The notes under the pieces are model-generated. The model did not search any database. It had not been told where the DNA came from and saw only the letters and a program-made list of their open reading frames with translations. Below, piece after piece: positions 25,160 through 35,552 of a DNA stretch of 64,000 nt. Location of the stretch: positions 12,888,988-12,952,987 of the forward strand of contig CAMTDV010000002.1 of NCBI GenBank assembly GCA_947069175.1. Direction: 5' to 3'. The position numbers were made by a program, and so were the translations under genes. This DNA comes from Scalesia atractyloides. Lineage: Eukaryota; Streptophyta; Magnoliopsida; Asterales; Asteraceae. Numbering within the stretch: position 1 is the first letter of the stretch; each line of letters starts with the position of its first letter.

Positions 25160-25236
25160 GGTTAGACACACAGTCCAGCGATGGACTGTGTGCAACATGA
25201 ACCATACGTCGCGCGTTCGAAACCCGTCACTAGCAC
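25160..25236 (+). ncRNA. tRNA-like module 2 in the 5' LTR
   Basis: It has the same GGTTAGACAC leader, exactly 169 bp after module 1. Its 11-bp hairpin has a GCGA loop (GNRA class). A box-B-like CGTTCGAAACC lies at about 25213-25223, and T5 at 25258-25262. A box-A-like TAACTCAGTTAG lies further upstream at 25114-25125. Confidence 0.5.
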
Positions 25237-25328
25237 CGGTCCGATTGAATTAAAATGTTTTTGCAAATAAAGGAAATTCGGTTAAATTGAATAAGTGTAT
25301 AAATATAATTAAAAACAAGATTATTTCG

Positions 25329-25404
25329 GGTTAGACACGTAGCTCAGTTGGTAGAGCTGCGTGCACGCGAACGGGAGGTCTCGGGTTCGAGCCTCACCCA
25401 GCGC
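25329..25404 (+). ncRNA. tRNA-like module 3 in the 5' LTR
   Basis: This is the best-preserved sense module. It has a perfect box A, TAGCTCAGTTGG (25340-25351), a D-stem GCTC/GAGC, and a box-B-like GGTTCGAGCCT (25384-25394, 9 of 11). The D-arm is enclosed in a 10-bp extended stem, the counterpart of the hairpins in modules 1 and 2. T8 follows at 25469-25476. Its start lies 169 bp after module 2. The anticodon arm is not canonical. Confidence 0.6.
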
Positions 25405-26550
25405 AAACCATATCATTGACCGAACCGGTCAACAAGTCAACGGTCAACGGTCAAAGCAAAATAAATAATTTTTTTTATTTTTTTATTTATTTAATTTAAT
25501 TTAAAAATCAATTAAAAAACTTAAAAATAACATTTTTAAATATAGGAAATAGCCTTAAACTCACAAAGATATATCTAAAAAAATTCATTAAAACCCTTAA
25601 TAAAATCCACTCATTTAATATATTTTTTCCGTTATTATTTAGGTTAGTATTCCTCGTTGATCCGCTCATCTAATTCGTGCGCATCTCACCATCTCCAATC
25701 CAACGCACCCAATGTGAGTGAATCTTACAAATTCCCCGTTTTAATCACGTTTTTGGGTGTATCATGTGTCTTTGTATATATATTATAGTTAAACCATAGT
25801 GCATACATCATATCATAAACATGTGTATTCAGTTTGTTTCTGTTGTGTAGTTATTGTTGGATGCAAGTTTATTATTTTCAGCACATGCAATTTCATAGGC
25901 CGCCGCTCCCCACTACATTATGAGCGTTGAGAATGTTCCCCATTTCATTATGAGGTTGAACCTGGCGTGCCCACATACGATCGGCTCCGTTTGATTGAGC
26001 GTTGATCGCACAGACATTTTCATTTTCAGTACATGCAATACGATCGGCTCCGTTTGATTGAGCCTTGATCGCACAGTTTCATTTATGTTATTTACAGTAT
26101 GATGTTGGTATGTTCATGTATGCTGTCATATGTTATTGTATGTTATAGTGTGACTGCTATTTGCCATTGCTTGATTATTTACATTTGCTCATCTATGATT
26201 ATGCACAATTTTTCATTGATAAACTAACAATTAAATCATTAATAAATGTTTATCTAATAAGGTTCACTCGCCAACTTATGTTGACCCAAAAACCCCAATT
26301 TTACACATGATACAGGTGAACCAGCAGCAGCTAGGAACACATAGGACTTGGACTAGAAGAATAAAACGATTTAGAGTTGGGATTGTTATGCTTGGTTTAT
26401 TTTCTTTGTATTGAATGAACATGTTTGGATTTTTGGAAATGTAACTTTGACTTTATTAAATATGAAACATATTAGTAAATGTCATGAGCTTTGGTGATAA
26501 CCCAATTATGCCCCGACTATTATTCCTCTGCGGGTCGGGGTGTGACAGAT

Positions 26551-26563
26551 TGGTATCAGAGCC
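26551..26563 (+). other. Primer-binding site, tRNA-Met type
   Basis: TGGTATCAGAGCC lies three bases after the 5' LTR. It is complementary to the initiator tRNA-Met 3' end and primes minus-strand cDNA. Confidence 0.93.
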
Positions 26564-27357
26564 ATGACTATAGGGATATAGGATAGGTTATTAGACCCTT
26601 AGAGTCTATACTATAGTCGATTAGAAACTTATAAGATTTTTGTGTGTTACATGCCAAATTTCATGATGTTTATATGTTTTAGGTTAAATGTTACATTTGA
26701 TATTGTGCAAGCATGTTCATAAGTATGTATTATCATATAATGCCTATCATGACTCGTATACTCATAACATATCACATCCATGAAAGCACACACCACATCA
26801 TGATTGCTTTTACAATGATTTTCGTGTTTTCAAATCTCATCAAAGTGAGTTCTCATGACGGGCATGTAGTAACTGGAAGGGTACCAGTACCGGTAGTCGG
26901 AACGTCCTGTCTAGGCTGGCATTCGTATAAATCCAAAATAAAGGACCAGTTTGCCTACCTGGGGACTAACGATGAGAGTACGAAGTACCTATTAGGCCAA
27001 AGCATGCTATACCAAACGTCGTGGGAGCTAACCCCACTTTGAGTTGTCATTGTGTCTACACCTGGACACGTTCCGACCAAACATCGCTTGAACATATTTT
27101 GTGGTTTGCATTCGGGGGATGCGAGTGTTAAATTGCCAATACTAATTTGAATCCTACCAAGCCAATAGCCATGGGGGCCCACATGACTATGTAGGTGAAG
27201 GTATGGGGGACATTTGAGGCCCAACATGAGCGAACCCAAGACATCCTATGGATGTAGTTGCATTATTGATACTTGTGTTATTTTCATTTTCTTAAAGACA
27301 CATGACACCTAAAAAGACACCATAAACTCACAACCTTCTCATTTTATGATCCTGTAG
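26564..27357 (+). other. Untranslated leader of the Tekay-type element
   Basis: This non-coding leader lies between primer site and gag. The open frames here (for example 26713-27042) have no domain and are interrupted soon after. Confidence 0.6.
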
Positions 27358-29196
27358 ATGTCGTCTAGACAGCAACGAAAGGGTAAAAGATCAGGAAGGT
27401 CCCAGGAACGTTTGGCCACTCAGATCGCGAAACAAATGGCCACGATACTTCCTGACATTGTGGTCCAAGTACAACAAGCCCTTGCTACAAATCCTACTAA
27501 CCCTCCCCAACAACAGGACCAGAACATCGACAACCCTCCTACCAGCAAGTGCTCTTACAAACATTTTAAGTCCTGTGATCCTCCTAAATTTGAAGGGACC
27601 GAGGGTGTCACTGCTCTCCTACATTGGTTCGAGGAGATGGAAAACACCTTCCTAAACTGCGATTGTCCTGAGGATCGCAAGGTTCGATACGCCACCGGGA
27701 GACTATTTGGAGTAGCTCTCACTTGGTGGAATACTGAGAAAGGGAAGAGGGGAACTGAAGATGCGATGGCCTTAACTTGGGAGGAGTTAAGGGAAATCAT
27801 GACTAGGCGTTTCTGTCCTAGAAGTGAAATTAAGAAGTTGGAGGATGAATTTCATGCTCTAAAGCAAAAGGAGGGTGATCACACTACCTACAACAAGAGG
27901 TTCTTGGAGTTGAACCAAATGGTTCCAAATTTATTCACCCCAACCTATCATCTGATCGAGCATTATATTCGAGGACTTCCCTCGAAAATCCAAGATTCAG
28001 TTCTCAGCGTTTCACCAGTAACACTTGAAGCTGCTATGGAGTTAGCAACTGAACTGACCAAAAACCGAATTCGCAACGGGAAGTTCAAAGAAGAGAAGAA
28101 GAAAGCCCCTGTTGAGGGACAAATTTCAAACCACCCCATTCCTTCCTCTAAATTTGCTAACAAGAGGAAGCGCAACACCAGAAATTTTGCAGTTACCCAA
28201 ACCAACTCCCCTATTCCTGCTGCACCCATTACTCAAGTCACTCCTTCACCCGCACCATACAGAAGACCCTACACTGGCCCGTTACCAAAATGTAACCGTT
28301 GCCAATATCACCATTCCCCTGATCATCCTTGCCAATATTGCACCGGCTGCGGTCGCGCAGGTCATACTGTTCAAACTTGCCGCATGCCTCAACGAACGAA
28401 CCGCCACCAACCTTTAACCCAAACCCATCAACAGATAATGGGCCAAGCCCAACAACCCCTACTATTTCCACCCACCCAACCTTTAGCCCAAACATATTTC
28501 CAGCCCAATTATCCTATGGGTCAACCAATGCGGGCTTGTTACAATTGCGGCGACCCGAGTCATTTCAGAAACACATGTCCAAGGCTGGTTAATATTATTC
28601 ATGCTCAGGCCCAAGCCAACCCAGTGAACCAAGCAAACCAAGCTCCCCCACCTGCAAGAGGGAGAGCTTTCAATATCAACGCTAACCAGGCCAGAGCTGA
28701 CGGCAATGTGGTCAACGGTACGTTCCTTATAAATGGTAGATATGCATCTATATTATTTGATACTCGTGCGGATAGAAGTTTTGTATCTTTAGAATTTGAA
28801 CCTATCTTAAACAAAAATCGGGATAAGCTCACGGAATCCATAACGGTAGAAGTTGCGGACGGGAAACCAGTTTCATTAAACTCTATTATACGCAACTGTA
28901 CACTCACCTTAAACGACCACGATTTCTCACTCGACCTTATCCCTATGAAGCTGGGAAGTTTTGATATCATAATCGGTATGGATTGGCTCAGTCAACATCA
29001 GGCAGAAGTTGTATGTCGTGAAAAATATATTCGTATTCCTCTTTCAAACGGCCAGACTCTTCGAATCATTGGAGAAACCTCGTCGAAAGGGCTCAGCTTA
29101 ATGTCTTGTCTTCAAGCTCAAAAATATCTTCGCAAGAATTACGTCGCGTTTTTAGCTCATATCATCAAAAAAGGGGACCATGGAGAAGAAACTTGA
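27358..29196 (+). CDS. Gag-protease polyprotein of the Tekay-type element
   Basis: The frame is 612 residues. A retrotransposon Gag domain spans about residues 68-235 (capsid-like helices, with LTWWN and RRFCP motifs). Two CCHC zinc knuckles of the form CX2CX4HX4C lie at 328-341 and 394-407 and bind genomic RNA. A retropepsin-like aspartic protease follows at about 450-560, with the later IIGMDWL motif at 538-544. In the active-site triad the aspartate (468) and threonine (469) are present, but the third position (470, codon 28765-28767) is arginine instead of the near-invariant glycine, so protease activity is doubtful. The frame stops 17 bases into the pol frame, one reading frame away. The start ATG is the first in this frame after the leader. 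Lys/Arg-rich residues near the N terminus are usual for Gag. Confidence 0.93.
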   Translation: MSSRQQRKGKRSGRSQERLATQIAKQMATILPDIVVQVQQALATNPTNPPQQQDQNIDNPPTSKCSYKHFKSCDPPKFEGTEGVTALLHWFEEMENTFLNCDCPEDRKVRYATGRLFGVALTWWNTEKGKRGTEDAMALTWEELREIMTRRFCPRSEIKKLEDEFHALKQKEGDHTTYNKRFLELNQMVPNLFTPTYHLIEHYIRGLPSKIQDSVLSVSPVTLEAAMELATELTKNRIRNGKFKEEKKKAPVEGQISNHPIPSSKFANKRKRNTRNFAVTQTNSPIPAAPITQVTPSPAPYRRPYTGPLPKCNRCQYHHSPDHPCQYCTGCGRAGHTVQTCRMPQRTNRHQPLTQTHQQIMGQAQQPLLFPPTQPLAQTYFQPNYPMGQPMRACYNCGDPSHFRNTCPRLVNIIHAQAQANPVNQANQAPPPARGRAFNINANQARADGNVVNGTFLINGRYASILFDTRADRSFVSLEFEPILNKNRDKLTESITVEVADGKPVSLNSIIRNCTLTLNDHDFSLDLIPMKLGSFDIIIGMDWLSQHQAEVVCREKYIRIPLSNGQTLRIIGETSSKGLSLMSCLQAQKYLRKNYVAFLAHIIKKGDHGEET

Positions 29197-32032
29197 GGAC
29201 ATTCCTGTAGTAAAAGATTTCCCGCAAGTTTTTCCTGACGACATTTCAGGACTTCCTCCAGTTAGAGACGTCGAATTCCGTATTGATCTTATACCTGGTG
29301 CTACACCAGTTGCAAAGTCTCCATATAGGTTAGCCCCCTCTGAAATGCAAGAGCTAGCCAGTCAATTGCAAGAGTTGACTGACAAGGGATTCATACGTCC
29401 TAGCTCGTCGCCTTGGGGTGCACCTGTCCTTTTTGTAAAGAAGAAAGATGGATCTTTTCGTATGTGCATCGACTACAGAGAGCTCAACAAGTTAACAATC
29501 AAGAATCGCTATCCTTTACCTCGCATTGATGATCTTCTTGACCAACTACAAGGTGCCAGCTGCTTTTCAAAAATCGATCTTCGATCTGGCTATCATCAAC
29601 TTAGAGTGCATGAAGAAGACGTCCCTAAGACTGCTTTTCGAACTCGTTATGGCCACTATGAATTCATGGTTATGCCATTTGGATTAACCAACGCACCAGC
29701 TGTCTTCATGGACCTAATGAACAGAGTCTGCAAACCTTATCTTGATCGATTTGTTATAGTCTTCATCGACGATATTCTTATTTATTCAAAATCTAAAGCT
29801 GATCATGAGCGTCATCTTCGACTCGTTCTTGCACTTCTAGAAAAGGAGAAGCTTTATGCCAAGTTCTCCAAATGTGAATTCTGGTTAAAAGAGGTGCAAT
29901 TCCTCGGGCATGTAGTCAATGACAAGGGAATACATGTTGACCCTTCAAAGATCAAAGCAGTTCAAGAATGGCAAGCTCCACGTACACCACCTGAAGTAAG
30001 ATCTTTTCTTGGACTAGCTGGCTATTATCGTCGGTTCATTTCAAACTTCTCTCACATTGCTGTCCCACTCACGGCTTTAACTCATAAGGGAAAACCTTTC
30101 ATATGGGGACCCAAGCAAGAAGAAGCCTTTCAAACTCTTAAACAAAAACTTTGTGATGCACCAATCCTCACTCTTCCTCAAGGTTGTGATGATTTTGTAG
30201 TCTATTGCGACGCGTCAGGGCAAGGATTAGGCTGCGTTCTCATGCAAAGAGGAAAAGTCATAGCTTATGCCTCGAGACAACTCAAGACGCATGAAAAGAA
30301 CTACACCACTCATGACCTAGAACTTGGAGCCGTTGTATTCGCTCTTAAAATATGGAGACATTATCTCTATGGCACTAAGTGTGAAATATACACTGACCAC
30401 AAGAGTCTTCAACATATCTTCAATCAAAAAGAGTTAAACATGAGGCAACGAAGATGGGTCGAACTTCTGAATGATTACGACTGTGAAATTAGATATCACC
30501 CTGGTAAAGCAAATGTGGTGGCTGATGCACTTAGTCGAAAGGGTTATGCGAACTCCATTCATCTTCTATGTTCGCAAATTATAACCGACCTTAAAGATCA
30601 AATTCGAGAAGCCCAACACGTTTCAATAACAGAAGAAGATGTACGAAAGGAGATGTCCTGTGGAGCCGAGCTAAAACTTGAAACTAAATCAGACGGTATT
30701 CTGTATTACCTAGATCGTATCTGGATTCCTAACCACAACAATCTTCGTGAAACTCTTATGAATGAAGCTCACAAAACGCGATATTCTATACACCCAGGAG
30801 CCGATAAGATGTATCAAGACCTACGATACACCTATTGGTGGCTTGGAATGAAGAAGGATATTGCCGTTTTTGTTTCCAAGTGCCTCACATGTTCCAAGGT
30901 GAAGGCTGAACACCAAAGACCCTCAGGACTTCTAGTCCAACCGGAAATACCTGTATGGAAGTGGGAAAATATAACCATGGATTTCATTACCGGGTTACCT
31001 CGCACTTCTGGTGGGTATGACACTATATGGGTGATTATATACCGACTTACAAAATCAGCTCACTTTATTCCTATCCGCGAAGATTTCAAGAACGAGAAGC
31101 TTGCACGTATTTATATCAACGAAATCGTAAGCCGGCATGGGGTACCGTTAAGTATTATTTCTGATCGTGATGGTCGTTTCACCTCACGAACATGGCAAGC
31201 AGTACAATCCGCTATGGGCACACGATTAGATCTCAGTACCGCCTATCATCCTCAAACTGATGGACAGTCTGAGCGCATCATTCAAACTCTTGAAGATATG
31301 CTTAGAGCATGTGTCATAGACTTCAAGGGAAATTGGGACGCCCACCTACCATTAGTAGAATTTTCGTATAACAACAGCTATCATTCGAGCATCGGCAAGG
31401 CACCTTTTGAAGCCTTATATGGATGTAAGTGCCGATCTCCTGTATGTTGGCACGAAATTAGGGAAGCACAAATTACTGGTCCAGAATTGATCCAAGAAAC
31501 CACAGACAAGATCCATCAAATTCGAAACAATCTTCTAGCGGCTCAAAGTCGTCAAAAGAGTTATGCAGATAAACGACGGAAGCCCTTAGAGTTTAACATT
31601 GGTGATCATGTGCTTTTAAAAATATCACCGTGGAAGGGAGTAGTTCGTTTTGGTCAAAAGGGGAAGCTAGCACTTCGTTACGTAGGACATTTCAAGATAC
31701 TCGAAAGAGTAGGTCCTGTAGCATACAAGCTTGACCTACCAGAAGAACTCAATAGGATTCATCCCACATTCCACGTGTCGAACTTGAAGAAGTGCCTCGC
31801 TGATGAGAATCTCCATATTCCGCTGGAAGATATTCAGATTGATGAATCTATGCATTTTATTGAAAGACCAGTGGAGATCATGGACTACGGGGAGAAACGT
31901 CTTCGACGAAGTCGCATTCCAATTGTTAGGGTACGCTGGGAGTCGAAACGGGGACCTGAGTTTACTTGGGAACGTGAAGACTCAATGCGTGAAAAATACC
32001 CGCATCTTTTTCCTACTACTTCAACTACTTAA
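29180..32032 (+). CDS. Pol polyprotein: reverse transcriptase, RNase H, integrase, chromodomain
   Basis: The frame is 950 residues. Reverse transcriptase spans about 40-270, with the catalytic FIDD at 195-198. RNase H spans about 335-455 (D344, E381, D406, D449). The integrase zinc site has H531, H538, C568 and C571. In the integrase core D662 and E698 are present, but the first catalytic aspartate is replaced by tyrosine (residue 621, codon 31040-31042). A GPY/F-type module lies at about 805-850 and a chromodomain at about 895-945 (TWEREDSMREKYPHLF). In the family this polyprotein copies element RNA and inserts the cDNA into chromatin. It is in another frame from gag-protease, with a 17-base overlap at AAAAAAGGGGACCATGG. 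It may be translated from its own ATG, by frameshifting, or not at all if an indel split an ancestral single frame. Confidence 0.95.
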   Translation: MEKKLEDIPVVKDFPQVFPDDISGLPPVRDVEFRIDLIPGATPVAKSPYRLAPSEMQELASQLQELTDKGFIRPSSSPWGAPVLFVKKKDGSFRMCIDYRELNKLTIKNRYPLPRIDDLLDQLQGASCFSKIDLRSGYHQLRVHEEDVPKTAFRTRYGHYEFMVMPFGLTNAPAVFMDLMNRVCKPYLDRFVIVFIDDILIYSKSKADHERHLRLVLALLEKEKLYAKFSKCEFWLKEVQFLGHVVNDKGIHVDPSKIKAVQEWQAPRTPPEVRSFLGLAGYYRRFISNFSHIAVPLTALTHKGKPFIWGPKQEEAFQTLKQKLCDAPILTLPQGCDDFVVYCDASGQGLGCVLMQRGKVIAYASRQLKTHEKNYTTHDLELGAVVFALKIWRHYLYGTKCEIYTDHKSLQHIFNQKELNMRQRRWVELLNDYDCEIRYHPGKANVVADALSRKGYANSIHLLCSQIITDLKDQIREAQHVSITEEDVRKEMSCGAELKLETKSDGILYYLDRIWIPNHNNLRETLMNEAHKTRYSIHPGADKMYQDLRYTYWWLGMKKDIAVFVSKCLTCSKVKAEHQRPSGLLVQPEIPVWKWENITMDFITGLPRTSGGYDTIWVIIYRLTKSAHFIPIREDFKNEKLARIYINEIVSRHGVPLSIISDRDGRFTSRTWQAVQSAMGTRLDLSTAYHPQTDGQSERIIQTLEDMLRACVIDFKGNWDAHLPLVEFSYNNSYHSSIGKAPFEALYGCKCRSPVCWHEIREAQITGPELIQETTDKIHQIRNNLLAAQSRQKSYADKRRKPLEFNIGDHVLLKISPWKGVVRFGQKGKLALRYVGHFKILERVGPVAYKLDLPEELNRIHPTFHVSNLKKCLADENLHIPLEDIQIDESMHFIERPVEIMDYGEKRLRRSRIPIVRVRWESKRGPEFTWEREDSMREKYPHLFPTTSTT

Positions 32033-32051
32033 ATTTCGGGACGAAATTCCT

Positions 32052-32064
32052 AAAAGTAGGGGAT
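32052..32064 (+). other. Polypurine tract
   Basis: AAAAGTAGGGGAT lies just before the 3' LTR and primes plus-strand synthesis. Confidence 0.85.
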
Positions 32065-32251
32065 ACTGTAACATTTGTAAAAATTGGGTTTTCAAAACCC
32101 GCTCCGCTTTGTAATCGAATATCAAGTTATAAAAGTTACGTCGAATATTTATGATTATTTTGATTTAAAACGATACATAATTAATAAATAAACTAAACTA
32201 TAAAAATTATATTTGATAAAAAGTTAAAATAAAATAAATAAAAAAATTATC

Positions 32252-32332
32252 ATGCTGCCGGGACTCGAACCCGGGTCAGCCATGACACACTTCAGCGACT
32301 TAACACCCACTCACAAGACCACTCCGCCACAT
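32252..32332 (-). ncRNA. Antisense tRNA-like module in the 3' LTR
   Basis: It is the same module as 24066-24146, with boxes A and B and the T-arm preserved. Confidence 0.6.
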
Positions 32333-33176
32333 TGTGTTTTCTGCTAACTCTAGGAACACAAATGAAATTTATACACAAACCCAGTTAAAACCGGTTGCGC
32401 CATCTGAGAAACGGTAATCGGCAAACCAATCGTCAATTCGTTCTTTATTCACACATTCAGTTTATAACCGATGCACCGACGGTCTTTAATCAAATCGGAA
32501 TTGATTAAACATAAAGACTCATCATTACCGGTTTTTAAAACCGAAAAATCATCAAGTCCAGAGTTCTTCAACTTCAGACCACTCTCGCGACTCAGAGATA
32601 TCATACCAATACTCCATTTCATTTTCGTCGCATTTTCAGACCATCAGAACGCCTAAATCAGCTCGCCGGAATTTTCTGCAAAAGTCGCCGGAAAACCGTA
32701 TTCAACTCAAACCGGTAAAATACCTCTACTTTACTGTTTCAATCAATTGTTATAACCTTACTAACATTAATTCATCGCTCATAATCAACCACAGACGACA
32801 TTACTGGACTTTCTGTTTTCACCGGAAAACTTCTGGAATTGTCGGAAACTCACTGATTACCGGTATGCTCATTCCAACGTGCTGATAATCAATACTCATT
32901 AGTTCAATTTCACATCTAATCCCTTTAACCTGTTAATTGATTCTCACAGCCGAAGGTTCCAAAACAGAGCCGACGAACTTCGCCGGATCCTCTGAAGAAG
33001 ACGATCTATTCGGTATTTTCTTCCCCAAACTTTTCGGTTCAATGCATTCAAATTGGTCATCATGTTCATTAACTAAATTAATCGCGTATCAGTTGTTTTG
33101 ATTGATGTCTGTGTTTGTAATGAAGAAGACGAGTTCAAAGATGACATAAGATTAATTAAAATCATAATTATAAACG

Positions 33177-33590
33177 GGTTAGACACACAATCCAACGGTG
33201 GACTGTGTGCAAAATACACACGCACGTCCCGAGTTCGATTCCTGCTATACGCACTCCTTATATAATAAAACGCCTTTTTGTTTAAAAACTAAACCGGGAT
33301 AACTCAGTTAGTTATTAAGTATAATAGAAACCGAGATAATAACCAGGTTAGACACACAGTCCAGCGGTGGACTGTGTGCAACATGAACCATACGTCGCGC
33401 GTTCGAAACCCGTCACTAGCACCGGTCCGATTGAATTAAAATGTTTTTGCAAATAAAGGAAATTCGGTTAAATTGAATAAGTGTATAAATATAATTAAAA
33501 ACAAGATTATTTCGGGTTAGACACGTAGCTCAGTTGGTAGAGCTGCGTGCACGCGTACGGGAGGTCTCGGGTTCGAGCCTCACCCAGCGC
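33177..33590 (+). ncRNA. Three tRNA-like modules in the 3' LTR
   Basis: The leader GGTTAGACAC occurs at 33177, 33346 and 33515. The last module keeps box A TAGCTCAGTTGG (33526-33537) and box-B-like GGTTCGAGCCT (33570-33580). These are LTR duplicates of the 5' copies, so their conservation reflects recent insertion and not separate selection. Confidence 0.6.
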
Positions 33591-34735
33591 AAACCATATC
33601 ATTGACCGAACCGGTCAACAAGTCAACGGTCAACGGTCAACGCAAAATAAATAATTTTTTTTTATTTTTTTATTTATTTAATTTAATTTAAAAATCAATT
33701 AAAAATACTTAAAAATAACATTTTTAAAGATAGAAAATAGCCTTAAACTCACAAAAATATATCTAAAAAAATTCATTAAAACCCTTAATAAAATCCACTC
33801 ATTTAATATATTTTTTCCGTTATTATTTAGGTTAGTATTCCTCGTTGATCCGCTCATCTAATTCGTGCGCATCTCACCATCTCCAATCCAACGCACCCAA
33901 TGTGAGTGAATCTTACAAATTCCCCGTTTTAATCACGTTTTTGGGTGTATCATGTGTCTTTGTATATATATTATAGTTAAACCATAGTGCATACATCATA
34001 TCATGAACATGTGTATTCAGTTTGTTTCTGTTGTGTAGTTATTGTTGGATGCAAGTTTATTATTTTCAGTACATGCAATTTCATAGGCCGCCGCTCCCCA
34101 TTACATTATGAGCGTTGAGCATGTTCCCCATTTCATTATGAGGTTGAACCTGGCGTGCCCACATACGATCGGCTCCGTTTGATTGAGCCTCGATCGCACA
34201 GACATTTTCATTTTCAGTACATGCAATACGATCGGCTCCGTTTGATTGAGCCTTGATCGCACAGTTCCATTTATGTTATTTACAGTATGATGTTGGTATG
34301 TTCATGTATGCTGTCATATGTTATTGTATGTTATAGTGTGACTGCTATTTGCCATTGCTTGATTATTTACATTTGCTCATCTATGATTATGCACAATTTT
34401 TCATTGATAAACTAACAATTAATTCATTAATAAATGTTTATCTAATAAGGTTCACTCGCCAACTTATGTTGACCCAAAAACCCCAATTTTACACATGATA
34501 CAGGTGAACCAGCAGCAGCTAGGAACACATAGGACTTGGACTAGAAGAATAAAAATATTTAGAGTTAGGATTGTTATGCTTGGTTTATTTTCTTTGTATT
34601 GAATGAACATGTTTGGATTTTCGGAAATGTAACTTTGACTTTATTAAATATGAAACATATTAGTAAATGTCATGAGCTTTGGTGATAACCCAATTATGCC
34701 CCGACTCTTATTCCGCTGCGGGTCGGGGTGTGACA

Positions 34736-34740
34736 CTAAC
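34736..34740. other. Target-site duplication CTAAC, right
   Basis: It is identical to 23877-23881. Confidence 0.95.
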
Positions 34741-35552
34741 CTTCATCATACTCCTCTTCAAGGCTTCAAGATGTTCAAGACCAAGAGTTCATCATCCAGT
34801 GATCAAGTTCCATTCATCATGAGCGGCTAGTCTCTTCGGGTTTCACCCCGGTGTAGGTTTTTGTAAGTTTCTAAGGTTTGACATTGTTTTGAATTTTGAT
34901 TTGTGACAAGTTGTAATTTAATTTTGAAAGCTAAGATAATTGTCTTGTATTTGTATTGTATTCGTAAATTGTCGAGTGAAGATTAAATTTGACTTTGCGA
35001 AATGTTTATGTACAATTATGTCTTGTCTAGGTTAGAGTTTACATGTTATTGGTAACGAAGTGCATTGCAACCCGTCGTTTACGACGTCGATAGCTCTCGG
35101 CACCTAAGCCACGTGACACTAAATTCGTTGGTCACTTATACAATTGAATGGAATCAAAACGTGTAGAAACTCTAGGACTTCAATTTCCAAACCGGGTGTG
35201 AACCTTGTTCTGAAATATTGTTTAAAATCATTAATTTAGTTTTTGTGCATCTATTCAAGTTTTCAGTAGTTAAGTAATTAAAACAAACTTGTCAGTTTAA
35301 TCCGACATCCCTTTCAAATCAACAAATTAATCAATTTCTTAGGAAGCTTCATAAAAGTGACAACATTTTTTAAAACTCAATCTTGTCTCCGCGCAAACTA
35401 CAAACTCTTCATGGTTCGACCCCTTACTACCACTAACGCATTGTTAATGGTAATTAGGGCATATAAATATTATCTTTGATCAGGGCGCGACATTCCGATT
35501 AAAGGGTGCAAGGCCGATTCGTGTTAGATCCTACAAAATTCTATGTTGGTTC
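34741..35552. mobile_element. Retroelement remnant, right of the Tekay insertion
   Basis: This continues the sequence interrupted at 23881. The phrase TGGTTCGACCCC and the following text resemble the 5' untranslated region of gypsy elements. No coding domain is seen. It runs up to the CACTA insertion, and its text continues after it at 39109. Confidence 0.4.

Larger units (their letters stand above)
23882..26547 (+). repeat. 5' LTR of the Tekay-type element
   Basis: 2666 bp, from TGTAACATTT to GGGTGTGACA. It contains one antisense and three sense tRNA-like modules and two copies of a CGATCGGCTCCGTTTGATTG phrase near 25978 and 26041. It is longer than the LTRs of most other chromovirus clades and normal for Tekay. 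Confidence 0.95.
23882..34735 (+). mobile_element. Ty3/gypsy chromovirus, Tekay/Del type, nearly full length
   Basis: This 10.85 kb element has all the expected parts in order: 5' LTR 23882-26547, tRNA-Met primer site at 26551, gag-protease frame 27358-29196, reverse transcriptase/RNase H/integrase frame 29180-32032, polypurine tract at 32052, 3' LTR 32067-34735. The perfect 5-bp duplication CTAAC flanks it (23877-23881 and 34736-34740). Domain order, the C-terminal chromodomain and 2.7 kb LTRs fit the Tekay clade. The LTRs differ by a few dozen bases on inspection, on the order of 1.5 percent, so the insertion is recent. Lesions in protease, integrase and the gag-pol junction suggest it cannot move alone. 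Confidence 0.95.
32067..34735 (+). repeat. 3' LTR of the Tekay-type element
   Basis: 2669 bp, colinear with 23882-26547. The same four tRNA-like modules lie at 32252-32332 (minus strand), 33177, 33346 and 33515, again with 169-bp spacing. The module 1 hairpin is damaged here by two substitutions, while module 2 is perfect. Confidence 0.95.

Noticed and set aside
25329..25404. Functional host tRNA gene
   Set aside because: Box A/B and D-arm are good, but the anticodon and acceptor arms are not canonical, and it lies inside an LTR. Called tRNA-like only.
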